Assembly: GCF_046254905.1 (NCBI RefSeq) | Contig: NZ_CP158016.1 | Coordinates: forward strand, 2,480,001-2,544,000 | DNA: 64,000 nt | Source of the DNA: Pseudaeromonas aegiceratis | GTDB lineage: Bacteria; Pseudomonadota; Gammaproteobacteria; Enterobacterales; Aeromonadaceae | Direction of reading: 5' to 3' | Part shown: one piece after another, positions 1 through 7,991 of the stretch | How positions within the stretch are numbered: the stretch's first letter is position 1 | Layout: the number at the start of each line of letters is the position of its first letter | Position numbers and translations under genes: made by a program | Notes under the pieces: model-generated | What the model was told of the DNA's origin: nothing | The model's database searches: none | The model's input: the letters and a program-made list of their open reading frames with translations, nothing else

Positions 1-1515
1 CTCCTGGCGCGCCAGAGCATACAGCAGGCTGGGCTCCACGGCCCGGGCCTGGGCAAACTGGCTGAAGGTCTTGCTCATGGGGGTGGGGAAGCGCAGCTCC
101 AGCACGTCCCAGGCCTCGGCCCGGATGCTGGCCTGTACCGCCAGATCATGCCAGCCCTTGGCCAACGCCAAGCCACCCAGCTGCAACTTCTCTTCGTAAC
201 TGACCTGCTCCATCAGGTAATACCATTCGGCGCGGGCCAGATCCGTCTCGTCCAGCTGCAGCAAGGCGTCGATGCGCGGCAGCGCCGCCCAACGGCGGCT
301 GGCCGAGGCCCAGTCCAGGCCCCGCTTCAGCGGCACCTGCTGCAATGAAAATGGCTTGCCCAATTGTTGAGCACTCAGGAAGCCATAGTAACTGCGCTCC
401 TGGCGCCCCAACTCGAACTGATGCCGTGCCGGCGCCGTGTGGCCGGCCTGCTGCTCGGCCCGGCCCCGCCAGTAACGCCAGCGGGACTGGCCCTGCTGCT
501 CGGCCGTCATCAGGGTGATGGTGCGATTTACCGCCGGCCAATCCGCCTCGTAGATGGCGACCCGCGCCCGCAGCTCCAGCAACTCAGGGGGCCACTGCTT
601 GTCCATGCGGCTGTCGAGCCAATGGCGCTGGGCCGTGCTGCGATCCAGCAACAGGCGGCGGGCAATGGCCTGCTCGACGCTCGCCACCGCCGGGGGGCGC
701 AGCCCGTAGCGCTGCTTGGCCTGGGTCAGCTGGCGCAAGGCGGCGAGCGCATCCTGGTTGGCCCAGCGTTGCAGGGTCAGTTCGGCCAGGCGACGGTCGC
801 GGATCTCATGGCCCGCCGGCAACAGGACAAACAACTTGTCCGGCTTGGCCATCAGCTGATTGACCCGGTTGCCCAGGTGCTGCCAGCCGCTCCCCTGATA
901 CAGGCCGCTCAAGTACTTCACCAGGGCCCCATTGCCCTGGGCGTAGGCCAGCTGCTGTCGCTCCCACACCCGGCTGTCGCTCATGCGACCGGCCTCCCGC
1001 CAGGCCGCAAACAGGCGATCGCACTCGCCGGGCCGGGAATCACCGTGCTGCCACAGCTCGGCGGCGCCATCGAAGGCGAGATCCCGTTGGCCCATGGCCA
1101 GCTTGGCGCGGTAGTAGTAGCACTGCAGATCCACCGAGTTGGGCTTGCTGGCGCGCAGATCCAAGAAGGCGTGCCAATTCTGCTCCTGAGCCAGCAGGTG
1201 CAGGTAGCGCCGCTCCAGCCGGCTGGACAGATAGCTGCCAGGATGGCGCAGCATGAACTGTTTGACCTCCGCCAGCCGGGCAGTCTGGGGCTGCCAATAG
1301 AGATCGTAATAATCGATATAGGGCACCAGGGGATAATCCCCCAGCCGCGCCTGCAGGGCATAGGCCTCACCGCTGCGCTGTTGACGCAACGCCTCCAGGG
1401 CGGAGCGATAGAGACTTTGTTCCAGGGAAAGGGCCCGCGCTGGGGGTGAAACCAGTCCACCGGCGAGCATAAAAATAGAAAAACCGAACAGCAACCGCAG
1501 GTTACGCCACCACAT
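1..1515 (-). CDS. slt: Soluble lytic murein transglycosylase (5' part, cut by window edge)
   Basis: This is the N-terminal 505 codons of a periplasmic Slt70-type enzyme, which cleaves the MurNAc-GlcNAc bond of peptidoglycan to leave 1,6-anhydroMurNAc. It starts at ATG 1515 and stays open to base 1. The first ~29 residues form a Sec signal peptide (WWRNLRLLFGFSIFML, ending ARA). A long alpha-superhelical region follows (U and L domains, rich in Leu/Arg/Ala helices). The last visible residues are LLYALARQE, the start of the catalytic domain. The final Glu matches the catalytic Glu of E. coli Slt70, so the catalytic core lies outside the window. The downstream part is unseen and intactness cannot be judged. 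A c-di-GMP gene lies 78 bp upstream on the same strand. Confidence 0.9.
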   Translation of the reverse strand, partial: MWWRNLRLLFGFSIFMLAGGLVSPPARALSLEQSLYRSALEALRQQRSGEAYALQARLGDYPLVPYIDYYDLYWQPQTARLAEVKQFMLRHPGSYLSSRLERRYLHLLAQEQNWHAFLDLRASKPNSVDLQCYYYRAKLAMGQRDLAFDGAAELWQHGDSRPGECDRLFAAWREAGRMSDSRVWERQQLAYAQGNGALVKYLSGLYQGSGWQHLGNRVNQLMAKPDKLFVLLPAGHEIRDRRLAELTLQRWANQDALAALRQLTQAKQRYGLRPPAVASVEQAIARRLLLDRSTAQRHWLDSRMDKQWPPELLELRARVAIYEADWPAVNRTITLMTAEQQGQSRWRYWRGRAEQQAGHTAPARHQFELGRQERSYYGFLSAQQLGKPFSLQQVPLKRGLDWASASRRWAALPRIDALLQLDETDLARAEWYYLMEQVSYEEKLQLGGLALAKGWHDLAVQASIRAEAWDVLELRFPTPMSKTFSQFAQARAVEPSLLYALARQE

Positions 1516-1593
1516 CCAGACTACTCCAATAGGCCATGGCAAGTGCCCGGGAGCAGTATAATCGTTGGCTGACCAAGTTACATCAGGCGGACA

Positions 1594-4377
1594 CTAGAGG
1601 GTCCCCTCTAAGGCGTCCTCCGGCGGCAGGTAACGCAGGGCATAGCGTTGCATCAACTCCGCCGACAAGGGCTTGCTGGCCAGGAAGCCCTGGAAGAAGC
1701 TGCAGTTTTGCTTACGCAGAAATTCCAGCTGCTGGCGGGTCTCCACCCCTTCGGCTGTGACATTGAATCCCAGGTGGCGCGCCATGGCCATCACCGCCTC
1801 GACGATGGCCATGTTGCTCAGATCGTGGGGTATGTCCTGAATGAAGGAGCGATCGATCTTCAGTTCATCCACCGGCAGACGCTTGAGGTAACCCAGGGAG
1901 GAGTAGCCGGTACCAAAGTCGTCGATGGAGAAGTTGATCCCCAGTTGCTTGAGCTCGCTCATCTTGTGAATGGCGTCTTCTGTGTTGCCCAGCACCACGG
2001 ACTCGGTGATCTCCAGGTTGAGGGCGGAGGGCTCCATGCCGGTGGCACTCAGCACCTCATGGATGTGCTCCACGAAACGCTGGTGGTGGAACTGCTTGGC
2101 GCTGACGTTCACCGACAGCTGGGGCAGACGGACCCCCTCCTCCTCCCAGCGCACAAACTGGTGACAGGCCTCGAGCAGTACCCACTGACCGATATCGATG
2201 ATGAGATCCGTCTCCTCGGCGATGGGGATGAACTCCGCCGGCGAAATCATGGAGTGACCGGCCGGCTGCCAACGCAACAGGGCCTCCACGCCGATGAGAT
2301 CGCCGCTATCCACCATGTGCTGGGGTTGGTAATGCAACAGCAGCTCGTTGTTGCCCAGGGCGTGGCGTAACTGGTTGTGGATCAGCAGACGCCGGTCCGC
2401 CTGGCGCTGCATGCCGGCGTCAAACAGCCGGATGGTACGGCGCCCGGCTGCCTTGGCCTGGTACATGGCGGTATCCGCCTGCTTGAGCAGGTCCTCGGGT
2501 TGCTGATCCCTGCTGGGGAACAGAGTGGCGCCTATGCTGGCGGCGATGTGCAGATCCAGCCCCTGATACTGGTAGGGCATGGAGAGGACCTCGATGAGCC
2601 GCTCCGCCAGGCCGCTGGCCTGCATCTCCGCCAGGGGTGGGCTCTCGCTCAGGGCCGGCAGCAACAACACGAACTCGTCGCCACCGAGACGGGCCAACAC
2701 GTCGCCCTGGCCCAGCTCCCCCTGCAACCGCTTGGAAACCTGTTGCAGCAGCCAATCCCCGGCGGCATGGCCCAGGGAGTCGTTGATGGTCTTGAAATGA
2801 TCCAGGTCGATAAACAGCAGGGCACCGATCCATTCGGACTCCCGGGCGCAGACAAACGCCCGCTCCACCTGCTCCAGCAGCAGGCGGCGATTGGGCAGGC
2901 CGGTCAGATCGTCGTAATAGGCCAGGCTCCGGATCTGCCGGGCACTGGCCTGGCGTTCGGAGAGATCCTCAAAACAGATGACATAGTGGCTGATCTGCTG
3001 CTCCTCATCCCGCACCGGCGTCCAAGTCTCCCACTGGGGATAGGCCACCCCCTCGCGACGCCAACGCTCCACCTCTCCTTCCCAGCGACCTTGCTCATCA
3101 AACTGGGGCGCAAGATCCGTGGGCCAGGGCCACAGCTCAACCCCCAGCCGCTTGCCCACCACCTCCCGGGCCGACAGGCCGGTGATCTGGCTAAAGGCGT
3201 GATTCACCCGCAGGATCACCAGCTCGGGATCCGTGATGATCAGCCCTTCGTTGGTTTCAAAGGCCACCGCGGAGAGCCGCAGCTGGGCCTCGGCATGCTG
3301 CCGCTCCAGCTCGCCCCCCGCCCGCTGACAGATGGGGTTGAGCACCCCCTGCAACAGCTGTTCATCCGGCAGGCGTTCGAAGGTCATGGCCAGGTGGCCG
3401 ATGACCTTGCGCTTGTTATCCCGCAGCGCCACCCCGCAGTAGTGCGCGGCACCACAGTAACGCCGCGGCAGGTTCAGCGACTCGCTGACCACCAGATAGG
3501 GCCGCTCGGCCTCCTCATACACCCGGCTGCAGGCGGCATCCCGCAAGGCATAGCGATAGCTGCTGCCGTCATTGAGCCCGTCACTCTCGGCGATCATGCG
3601 GGCGAAGGAACCGGCCGGGGTCAGCTCGGCCTCACAGACCCAGACCTGCTGGGCCTGCAACACCAAGCGCAGCTGGGTCACCAGCTCATCGAAGAAGGCC
3701 CGCCCCGTCTTGGCCGACAAGGCGTGGTGGATATGCTCCAGCTGCTGCTGCCGCTGATAGGTCAGCAATCGGTTGCCGGAGCTGTCCAGGTTTTCCAGCC
3801 CCCGCCCGGCCATCAGGGAGAAGGTCCGCAAGATGGCATGACAGTGCTCGGGCCAGGGCACAAACAGACTGGGCCGCCGACAGACCAGGGCACCAACCTG
3901 CTGACCATGGTTCTTGATGGCGGCCAGCAACAGATCCGTCGGCTCATCATCCAAGAAATGGAGGTGGCAACGGCTGTCCTGCTGGACGTTGACGAGGTTA
4001 AGGATCTCTTGCGCCGCCAGCTCATCCCACATGGCCCGAATGTCTGCCAGGGGATGAATTCGGCCGACCCGGGTCTTGGGGCCCAGGGCATGGGAACAGA
4101 CCAGCTGCTCTTTGCCGGCGTCATACAGCCAGAGACTGATGGCGGGATAAGGCAGGATTTGCTGGGCCAACAGGCACAGCTGTTGGAAGTACTCGCCGAT
4201 CTCATCCGGCTGGGTGGCACAATGCAACTCGGCGGTCGCGGCGGGCGTTGTCTGGCTGGCGGCATCGGCGGGACAGAGAGAACCAGGGGTCAGATAACTG
4301 GGCCGCGCGAAGGCCGGCACATCGTTACAGACGGAGTCGAGCAGGCGACTTATGGCATATCCGGACAACTGGCTCAC
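1594..4377 (-). CDS. Diguanylate cyclase/phosphodiesterase with GAF-like, PAS, GGDEF and EAL domains (927 aa)
   Basis: Probable bifunctional c-di-GMP enzyme with no transmembrane segment visible, so cytosolic. Two GAF-like sensor regions (about 40-190 and 200-350) come first, then a PAS domain (about 365-480, ITGLSAREVVGKRLG). The GGDEF domain follows (about 485-655, active-site GGDEF at 565-569 intact), then an EAL domain (about 665-915, EAL at 698-700 followed by LRW, plus DDFGTGYSSL and the metal-binding KIDRSFI). The RxxD inhibitory site expected five residues before GGDEF reads GQGD, so product inhibition is probably lost. The GTG start at 4377 is chosen because GAAGG lies 6-7 bases upstream and the reading begins SQLSGYAIS. 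Both catalytic motifs are intact, so the net activity cannot be predicted. It shares no obvious operon with the flagellar genes, but c-di-GMP commonly controls motility. Confidence 0.88.
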   Translation of the reverse strand: MSQLSGYAISRLLDSVCNDVPAFARPSYLTPGSLCPADAASQTTPAATAELHCATQPDEIGEYFQQLCLLAQQILPYPAISLWLYDAGKEQLVCSHALGPKTRVGRIHPLADIRAMWDELAAQEILNLVNVQQDSRCHLHFLDDEPTDLLLAAIKNHGQQVGALVCRRPSLFVPWPEHCHAILRTFSLMAGRGLENLDSSGNRLLTYQRQQQLEHIHHALSAKTGRAFFDELVTQLRLVLQAQQVWVCEAELTPAGSFARMIAESDGLNDGSSYRYALRDAACSRVYEEAERPYLVVSESLNLPRRYCGAAHYCGVALRDNKRKVIGHLAMTFERLPDEQLLQGVLNPICQRAGGELERQHAEAQLRLSAVAFETNEGLIITDPELVILRVNHAFSQITGLSAREVVGKRLGVELWPWPTDLAPQFDEQGRWEGEVERWRREGVAYPQWETWTPVRDEEQQISHYVICFEDLSERQASARQIRSLAYYDDLTGLPNRRLLLEQVERAFVCARESEWIGALLFIDLDHFKTINDSLGHAAGDWLLQQVSKRLQGELGQGDVLARLGGDEFVLLLPALSESPPLAEMQASGLAERLIEVLSMPYQYQGLDLHIAASIGATLFPSRDQQPEDLLKQADTAMYQAKAAGRRTIRLFDAGMQRQADRRLLIHNQLRHALGNNELLLHYQPQHMVDSGDLIGVEALLRWQPAGHSMISPAEFIPIAEETDLIIDIGQWVLLEACHQFVRWEEEGVRLPQLSVNVSAKQFHHQRFVEHIHEVLSATGMEPSALNLEITESVVLGNTEDAIHKMSELKQLGINFSIDDFGTGYSSLGYLKRLPVDELKIDRSFIQDIPHDLSNMAIVEAVMAMARHLGFNVTAEGVETRQQLEFLRKQNCSFFQGFLASKPLSAELMQRYALRYLPPEDALEGTL

Positions 4378-4599
4378 AGGCTACCTTCAATGATGTCGGT
4401 TCTCCAGGCTCCATCCCCCACAGGAAAGTGATCTATGCCAGGTTATAGCGAGCAGCTGGCACATTTGGAACAACCGCTAGATTTATCAGTATTAAAACCG
4501 CAAAAATAATGCATTTCCCCCAGTAGATACTCAAGTGATTTTTCCTGCATCCCTAGGAACAATCACAGTTCCGCACACAAATCCTGCGTCGCCAAAAAT

Positions 4600-4619
4600 A
4601 AGTGATCTAGATCACATAA
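4600..4619. promoter_or_regulatory. CRP-like operator upstream of raiA
   Basis: The sequence AAGTGATCTAGATCACATAA is a near-perfect palindrome of the CRP pattern (TGTGA-N6-TCACA, here GTGAT-CTAG-ATCAC). It is centred about 72 bp upstream of the raiA ATG. CRP control of raiA is known in E. coli. Binding here is inferred from sequence only. The rest of 4378-4681 is AT-rich and holds no gene that I can see. Confidence 0.6.
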
Positions 4620-4681
4620 CTTAAGGGCTGGCAGGTTAATCTGAAGGTGAAAGAGCAACAAGAACCAAAGGGGGTTCGCCT

Positions 4682-5026
4682 ATGTTAATCGATATCACCA
4701 GCAAAGTTCTCGACGTTACCCCAGCCATCGAAGCCCGTATTGCCAGCCGGTTTGAGAAGCTTGAGCGGCTACAGGTGCCCTTGATCACCCCCCATGTCAT
4801 CATCCATAAAGAGGGACTCGTTTTCACGGTGGAAGCCACCTGCGGTATCCCGAACGATACCTTGTTTGCCCAAGCCGAGCATGAAGACCTGCATGCGGCC
4901 ATAAATGCCCTGGGACAAAAACTGGAGCGCCAGCTCATCAAGTATGGCGCACGACCCCAGGCCCACAGAGCCCAGCGTTCCGGCAAGGAGCAGTGCCGTA
5001 TGGGCACAGTGCTCCCCGCTTTCTAA
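4682..5026 (+). CDS. raiA: Ribosome-associated inhibitor A (YfiA/RaiA)
   Basis: 114-residue ribosome hibernation protein, close to the E. coli RaiA length of 113. It should bind the 30S decoding channel in stationary phase or cold and block translation. The sequence has the S30AE/HPF pattern: MLIDITSKVLDVTPAI, then LERLQVPLITPHVIIHKE, then HEDLHAAINALGQKLERQL. AAAGGGGG lies 7 bases before the ATG. The C-terminal tail (GKEQCRMGTVLPAF) lacks the acidic EEVEEE ending of E. coli RaiA, so the tail function may differ. As in E. coli, it lies directly upstream of the pheA leader and pheA. A CRP-like site upstream suggests regulation by carbon status. Confidence 0.93.
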   Translation: MLIDITSKVLDVTPAIEARIASRFEKLERLQVPLITPHVIIHKEGLVFTVEATCGIPNDTLFAQAEHEDLHAAINALGQKLERQLIKYGARPQAHRAQRSGKEQCRMGTVLPAF

Positions 5027-5043
5027 TCTTCACTGATCTTTGC

Positions 5044-5071
5044 CAAGGCGCCCCTTTTGAGGCGCCTTTTT
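5044..5071 (+). terminator. Rho-independent terminator after raiA
   Basis: A GC-rich stem AAGGCGCC / GGCGCCTT around an eight-base loop is followed by TTTTTC. It lies 18 bases after the raiA stop, so raiA is transcribed separately from pheA. Confidence 0.85.
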
Positions 5072-5171
5072 CGTCACTTGGCAAGGAATTGGCGCTAATT
5101 TCCCCTCGAAGCTTGCATAACATAGTCTTTTAACGTATTGGTATGGTTCCTTGATGCCAAGGTTGAATTGC

Positions 5172-5255
5172 ATGTTATTTTGGTCTCTGTTTTTCTATAG
5201 TGTCTCTTTTGCTGCGCCCTCCCGGGGATGCGCCTCTTCGCAATCGAGAATCTGA
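5172..5255 (+). CDS. pheL: Phenylalanine operon leader peptide (27 aa)
   Basis: Short open frame MLFWSLFFYSVSFAAPSRG... with Phe at 3, 7, 8 and 13 plus Trp4 and Tyr9. It is preceded by AAGG about 10 bases upstream and followed by an attenuator hairpin just before pheA. This matches the pheL-attenuator arrangement of E. coli. When charged tRNA-Phe is scarce the ribosome should stall on the Phe codons, prevent the attenuator forming and allow pheA transcription. The longer stop-free stretch that overlaps it in pheA's frame is not the pheA N-terminus. Confidence 0.8.
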   Translation: MLFWSLFFYSVSFAAPSRGCASSQSRI

Positions 5256-5269
5256 AGACGAACAGTGCG

Positions 5270-5299
5270 AGGCCTCCCCCAGTGGGAGGCCTTTTTTTT
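5270..5299 (+). terminator. pheA attenuator terminator
   Basis: A nine-base-pair stem AGGCCTCCC / GGGAGGCCT with a five-base loop is followed by eight T residues. It starts 14 bases after the leader-peptide stop and ends 29 bases before the pheA ATG, the expected position for a phe attenuator. Confidence 0.88.
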
Positions 5300-5328
5300 G
5301 CTGTATGCCGGGAGAGGGAGGAGCCGTA

Positions 5329-6495
5329 ATGGCGACACTGGATGAAATTCGTAACGAGATAACCCAACTGGACGCCGATCTGTTGGCCCTGCTGGCGCGC
5401 CGCCGGCAGCTGAGCCTGGAAGTCGCCCGTAGCAAACAGGCCGATCAACGCCCCATCCGCGATACCCGCCGCGAGCAGGATCTGCTGGTCCGCCTCATTC
5501 AGCAGGGGCGTGCCTTGGGGCTGAATGCCCAGTATGTCACCCAGCTCTATCACCTGGTGATCGAAGACTCGGTGCTGACCCAGCAAGACTATTTGCAGCG
5601 GCTGGTGAATCCGGCCCAAGCAGAAGACGAGACCAGCGTGGCCTACCTTGGCCCGCTTGGCACCTATTCCAGCCTGGCGGCCCGCAAATACCTGGGCCGC
5701 TATGCCGAGATCAGCGAACATAGCTGCAATAACTTCACCCAGGTGATCGAGGCGGTGGAAAAGGGCCACTGCCAGTTTGGCGTCTTGCCCATCGAAAACA
5801 CCAGTTCCGGCTCCATCAACGAGGTCTACGACCTGATGCAGCAGACCAGCCTGTCCATCGTCGGCGAGTTGACCTACCCCATAGAGCACTGCCTGCTGGT
5901 GGCCGTGCCCACGGAGCTGACGGCCATCGATACCCTGTACGGCCACCCGCAGCCCCTGCAGCAGTGTTCGCGCTACCTGGCACAGCATCCCCAGATCCAC
6001 CACGAGTTCTGTGACTCCTCCGCCACCGCCATGGCCAAGGTCCAGGCGCTGGCTGCACCGAACGTGGCGGCCATCGGCAGTGCCGACGGTGGCAAGCTGT
6101 TTGGCTTGACCTCCATCGCCAGCGGGCTCGCCAATCAGCAAGAAAACATGACCCGCTTCATCGTGGTGGCCAGAGAGCCGATCGAGGTGGTGCCGCAGGT
6201 ACCGGCCAAGACCACCCTCATCATGTCCACCAACCAGTACGCCGGGGCCCTGGTGGAGGTATTGCTGGTGCTGCGCAATCACCAGATCAACATGACCAAG
6301 CTGGAATCCCGGCCGATCCAGGGCAATCCCTGGGAAGAGATGTTCTACATGGACGTCGCCGTCAACCTGCACAGCGAGACCATGCAGAAGGCCCTGCAGG
6401 AGCTCTATCCGCTGACCCGCAGCCTGAAGGTACTGGGCTGCTATCCCAGCGAGGACGTCGCCCCCACCGAGATAGCCCCGGCGCTGATGCCCTGA
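5329..6495 (+). CDS. pheA: Bifunctional chorismate mutase / prephenate dehydratase (P-protein)
   Basis: 388 residues (E. coli 386). It converts chorismate to prephenate and then to phenylpyruvate, the committed steps of Phe synthesis. An AroQ chorismate mutase domain spans about 1-90 (LDEIRNEITQLDADLLALLARRRQLSLEVARSK). The prephenate dehydratase domain follows (about 105-285: YLGPLGTYSSLAARKY, PIENTSSGSINEVYDLM, and the TRF motif in ENMTRFIVVA). A C-terminal ACT domain with the LESRP Phe-binding motif gives feedback inhibition. ATG 5329 is chosen over upstream in-frame starts because GGGAGGAG precedes it and the mutase domain begins there. Expression should be attenuated by the leader peptide upstream. 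Its original terminator is interrupted by an IS. Confidence 0.96.
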   Translation: MATLDEIRNEITQLDADLLALLARRRQLSLEVARSKQADQRPIRDTRREQDLLVRLIQQGRALGLNAQYVTQLYHLVIEDSVLTQQDYLQRLVNPAQAEDETSVAYLGPLGTYSSLAARKYLGRYAEISEHSCNNFTQVIEAVEKGHCQFGVLPIENTSSGSINEVYDLMQQTSLSIVGELTYPIEHCLLVAVPTELTAIDTLYGHPQPLQQCSRYLAQHPQIHHEFCDSSATAMAKVQALAAPNVAAIGSADGGKLFGLTSIASGLANQQENMTRFIVVAREPIEVVPQVPAKTTLIMSTNQYAGALVEVLLVLRNHQINMTKLESRPIQGNPWEEMFYMDVAVNLHSETMQKALQELYPLTRSLKVLGCYPSEDVAPTEIAPALMP

Positions 6496-6514
6496 TGGGC
6501 GAGAAAAAAAACGC

Positions 6515-6526
6515 CAGGCGATGCCT
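6515..6526. repeat. Target-site duplication, left copy, IS copy 1
   Basis: The 12-base sequence CAGGCGATGCCT is repeated directly at 7952-7963 on the other side of the IS. It is the apex of the former pheA/tyrA terminator hairpin. Confidence 0.92.
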
Positions 6527-6527
6527 T

Positions 6528-6563
6528 AATGCCAGTCAGTTAAGCCTGACTGGCATTGTTTTT
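6528..6563 (+). terminator. IS-borne terminator reading against the transposase 3' end
   Basis: The stem AATGCCAGTCAG / CTGACTGGCATT with loop TTAAGC is followed by GTTTTT on the plus strand. It would stop pheA transcription inside the IS, replacing the terminator the insertion broke. The loop holds the complement of the transposase TAA. Confidence 0.75.
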
Positions 6564-7868
6564 ACTAGGTTTTCTCGTCGCATACTTCTGTGGTTTGGCT
6601 TTGACACACCTGGGATAACTTCGTTCTCGGCGGGCAGGTAACTTGAACTGCTCCGCCTGTTTGTCCATGTCGGCGACGCGGGCTGGAATATTCCCCGGTG
6701 ATACGAACGGCAGGCAACTGAGCTCATGCAGCAGATACACCGATGCCATGTGAAAGCTCAGCTGGCTGGCCGTATAGCCTTTTAAGCTCGCCGCCATTCT
6801 AACCATCTGATATCTCAGCAGGTTATAGGCCAATACCAAGCCCCATAGCTCCTGCCTTACTCCATCGGGTTTCTTGCTGCGCAGCGTCAGCCTGTGCTGT
6901 TGCAGGCTCTGTTTCATCTCCCGATAGCCCAGCTCGATTTCCCAGCGATTCTGGTATAGCTCCATCAACTCGCTGGCCGGGAAGCGCATCGGGTCGGTTA
7001 GCGACGTCAGCACCTGGCGCTCCTTGCCATTCACCGTCCGGGTCAGCAGCCGGGCTTCGAGCTGCTCCGGTAACTCGCTCCACTTCTTCTTAGCCTGCGG
7101 ACTGGCGGTGAGCCGTACCAGCGCATCCTGCCGCCCCAGCTTGCGGATGACCTCGTATTGCGTGCCCTTTTTCAGCGGAATAAGCCAGTGACGCGCCACG
7201 CCCTGGCATTGCCAGGCGTGTAGCAATCCCAGTGAGTAGAAGCCCTTATCGAACAGGGTCAGGCTGTTATCGGGTGTTTTTTCAATGAGTTGCTCTGCCA
7301 GCACCATCTCGTTCACCGCACAGGAGTCCATCACGGTCTGAGTCAGCAGGTGACTGGTCAGCTCCATCTGACACAGCATGCGTACCTGGGGATACTGCGT
7401 CTCGCCCTGGCCGGTTTTCGACTTGGCAAAGGCACCGGCATTGTCCTGGGTATCGGGGGTGCGCCAGACCACCCCATCGACGGCCAGCAGCTGCAAGCCG
7501 GCCCAGGTTGGGTGCTGACACTGCTGATGCCAGAGCGTAGCGGTCTGCTGGAACACCTGTTGAACGGCTCGGTCAGCCAGTTTTTGGCGCGCCTGGATGA
7601 AGGCACTGGGAACGACGAATGGCCGGTCGCCGGGTAACAGGATATCGAGCTGGTTGGCCAATTGGGTCATGGGGACGTGACGAAACAAGGACATACCGAT
7701 AATGGCCCACAGCACCCGCTCCATGGGCATGCGCCGTCGACGCAGGGAGACCGAGCCTGTCTTGGCCAGGCAGGCCTGCACCAGTTCAGGTGACAGCAGG
7801 TCAGACAGGGACTCAAATTTTCCGGGAGGACAGGCGTGAATGAAGTCGAGAGCTTGGTCGATGCGCAT
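6540..7868 (-). CDS. IS4-family transposase (DDE), copy 1
   Basis: 442 residues starting MRIDQALDFIHACPPGKF. DDE catalytic residues are visible as D131 (LLAVDGVVWRT), D207 (TLFDKGFYS) and E312. E312 lies within the IS4 signature Y-(2)-R-(3)-E-(6)-K, read here as YQNRWEIELGYREMK (305-319). An N-terminal IS4 domain (FESLSDLLSPELV) precedes the catalytic core. The ATG at 7868 is chosen because the second copy preserves it whereas the upstream in-frame codons are not conserved. No Shine-Dalgarno sequence is visible, because the hairpin arm runs straight into the ATG; expression is probably very weak. The stop codon lies 13 bases inside the IS end. Confidence 0.93.
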   Translation of the reverse strand: MRIDQALDFIHACPPGKFESLSDLLSPELVQACLAKTGSVSLRRRRMPMERVLWAIIGMSLFRHVPMTQLANQLDILLPGDRPFVVPSAFIQARQKLADRAVQQVFQQTATLWHQQCQHPTWAGLQLLAVDGVVWRTPDTQDNAGAFAKSKTGQGETQYPQVRMLCQMELTSHLLTQTVMDSCAVNEMVLAEQLIEKTPDNSLTLFDKGFYSLGLLHAWQCQGVARHWLIPLKKGTQYEVIRKLGRQDALVRLTASPQAKKKWSELPEQLEARLLTRTVNGKERQVLTSLTDPMRFPASELMELYQNRWEIELGYREMKQSLQQHRLTLRSKKPDGVRQELWGLVLAYNLLRYQMVRMAASLKGYTASQLSFHMASVYLLHELSCLPFVSPGNIPARVADMDKQAEQFKLPARRERSYPRCVKAKPQKYATRKPSKNNASQA

Positions 7869-7905
7869 AAAAAATCCGAAACCCAACAAGGAGTTTCGGA
7901 TTTTT
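7869..7905 (-). terminator. Terminator hairpin abutting the transposase start (copy 1)
   Basis: In the transposase direction a 13-bp stem AAAAATCCGAAAC / GTTTCGGATTTTT with a 10-base loop ends in six T residues that run directly into ATG. It should terminate transcription entering from tyrA and also hide the translation start. Confidence 0.8.
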
Positions 7906-7951
7906 ACACAGCCTGAGGATCGGTCAATGGATCCTTAACTGATCGGCATTA

Positions 7952-7963
7952 CAGGCGATGCCT
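7952..7963. repeat. Target-site duplication, right copy, IS copy 1
   Basis: CAGGCGATGCCT, identical to 6515-6526. The sequence after it (GGCGTTTTT) is the 3' arm and T-run of the interrupted pheA/tyrA bidirectional terminator. Confidence 0.92.
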
Positions 7964-7991
7964 GGCGTTTTTATCTGCGCGATACAGACCG

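Larger units (their letters stand above)
6527..7951 (-). mobile_element. IS4-family insertion sequence, copy 1 (1425 bp, intact)
   Basis: The ends are 18-base inverted repeats TAATGCC(AG/GA)TCAGTTAAG with two mismatches, bordered by the 12-base duplication CAGGCGATGCCT. One transposase gene fills it. At the 3' end a 12-bp hairpin (6528-6557) contains the transposase stop codon in its loop and overlaps the terminal repeat. Read on the plus strand it is followed by GTTTTT, a terminator for transcripts entering from pheA. At the 5' end a terminator-like hairpin abuts the transposase ATG. A second copy in opposite orientation lies at 13841-15264. Confidence 0.93.

Noticed and set aside
2377..4431. 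Long plus-strand open frame (684 codons) opposite the GGDEF/EAL gene
   Set aside because: It is antisense to a gene with clear domains, reads as Gln/Gly/His/Pro-rich low complexity, and comes from GC-rich third positions.
5200..5328. Extended N-terminus of pheA from 5200
   Set aside because: It would read through the attenuator hairpin and overlap the leader peptide; the mutase domain and ribosome site support 5329.
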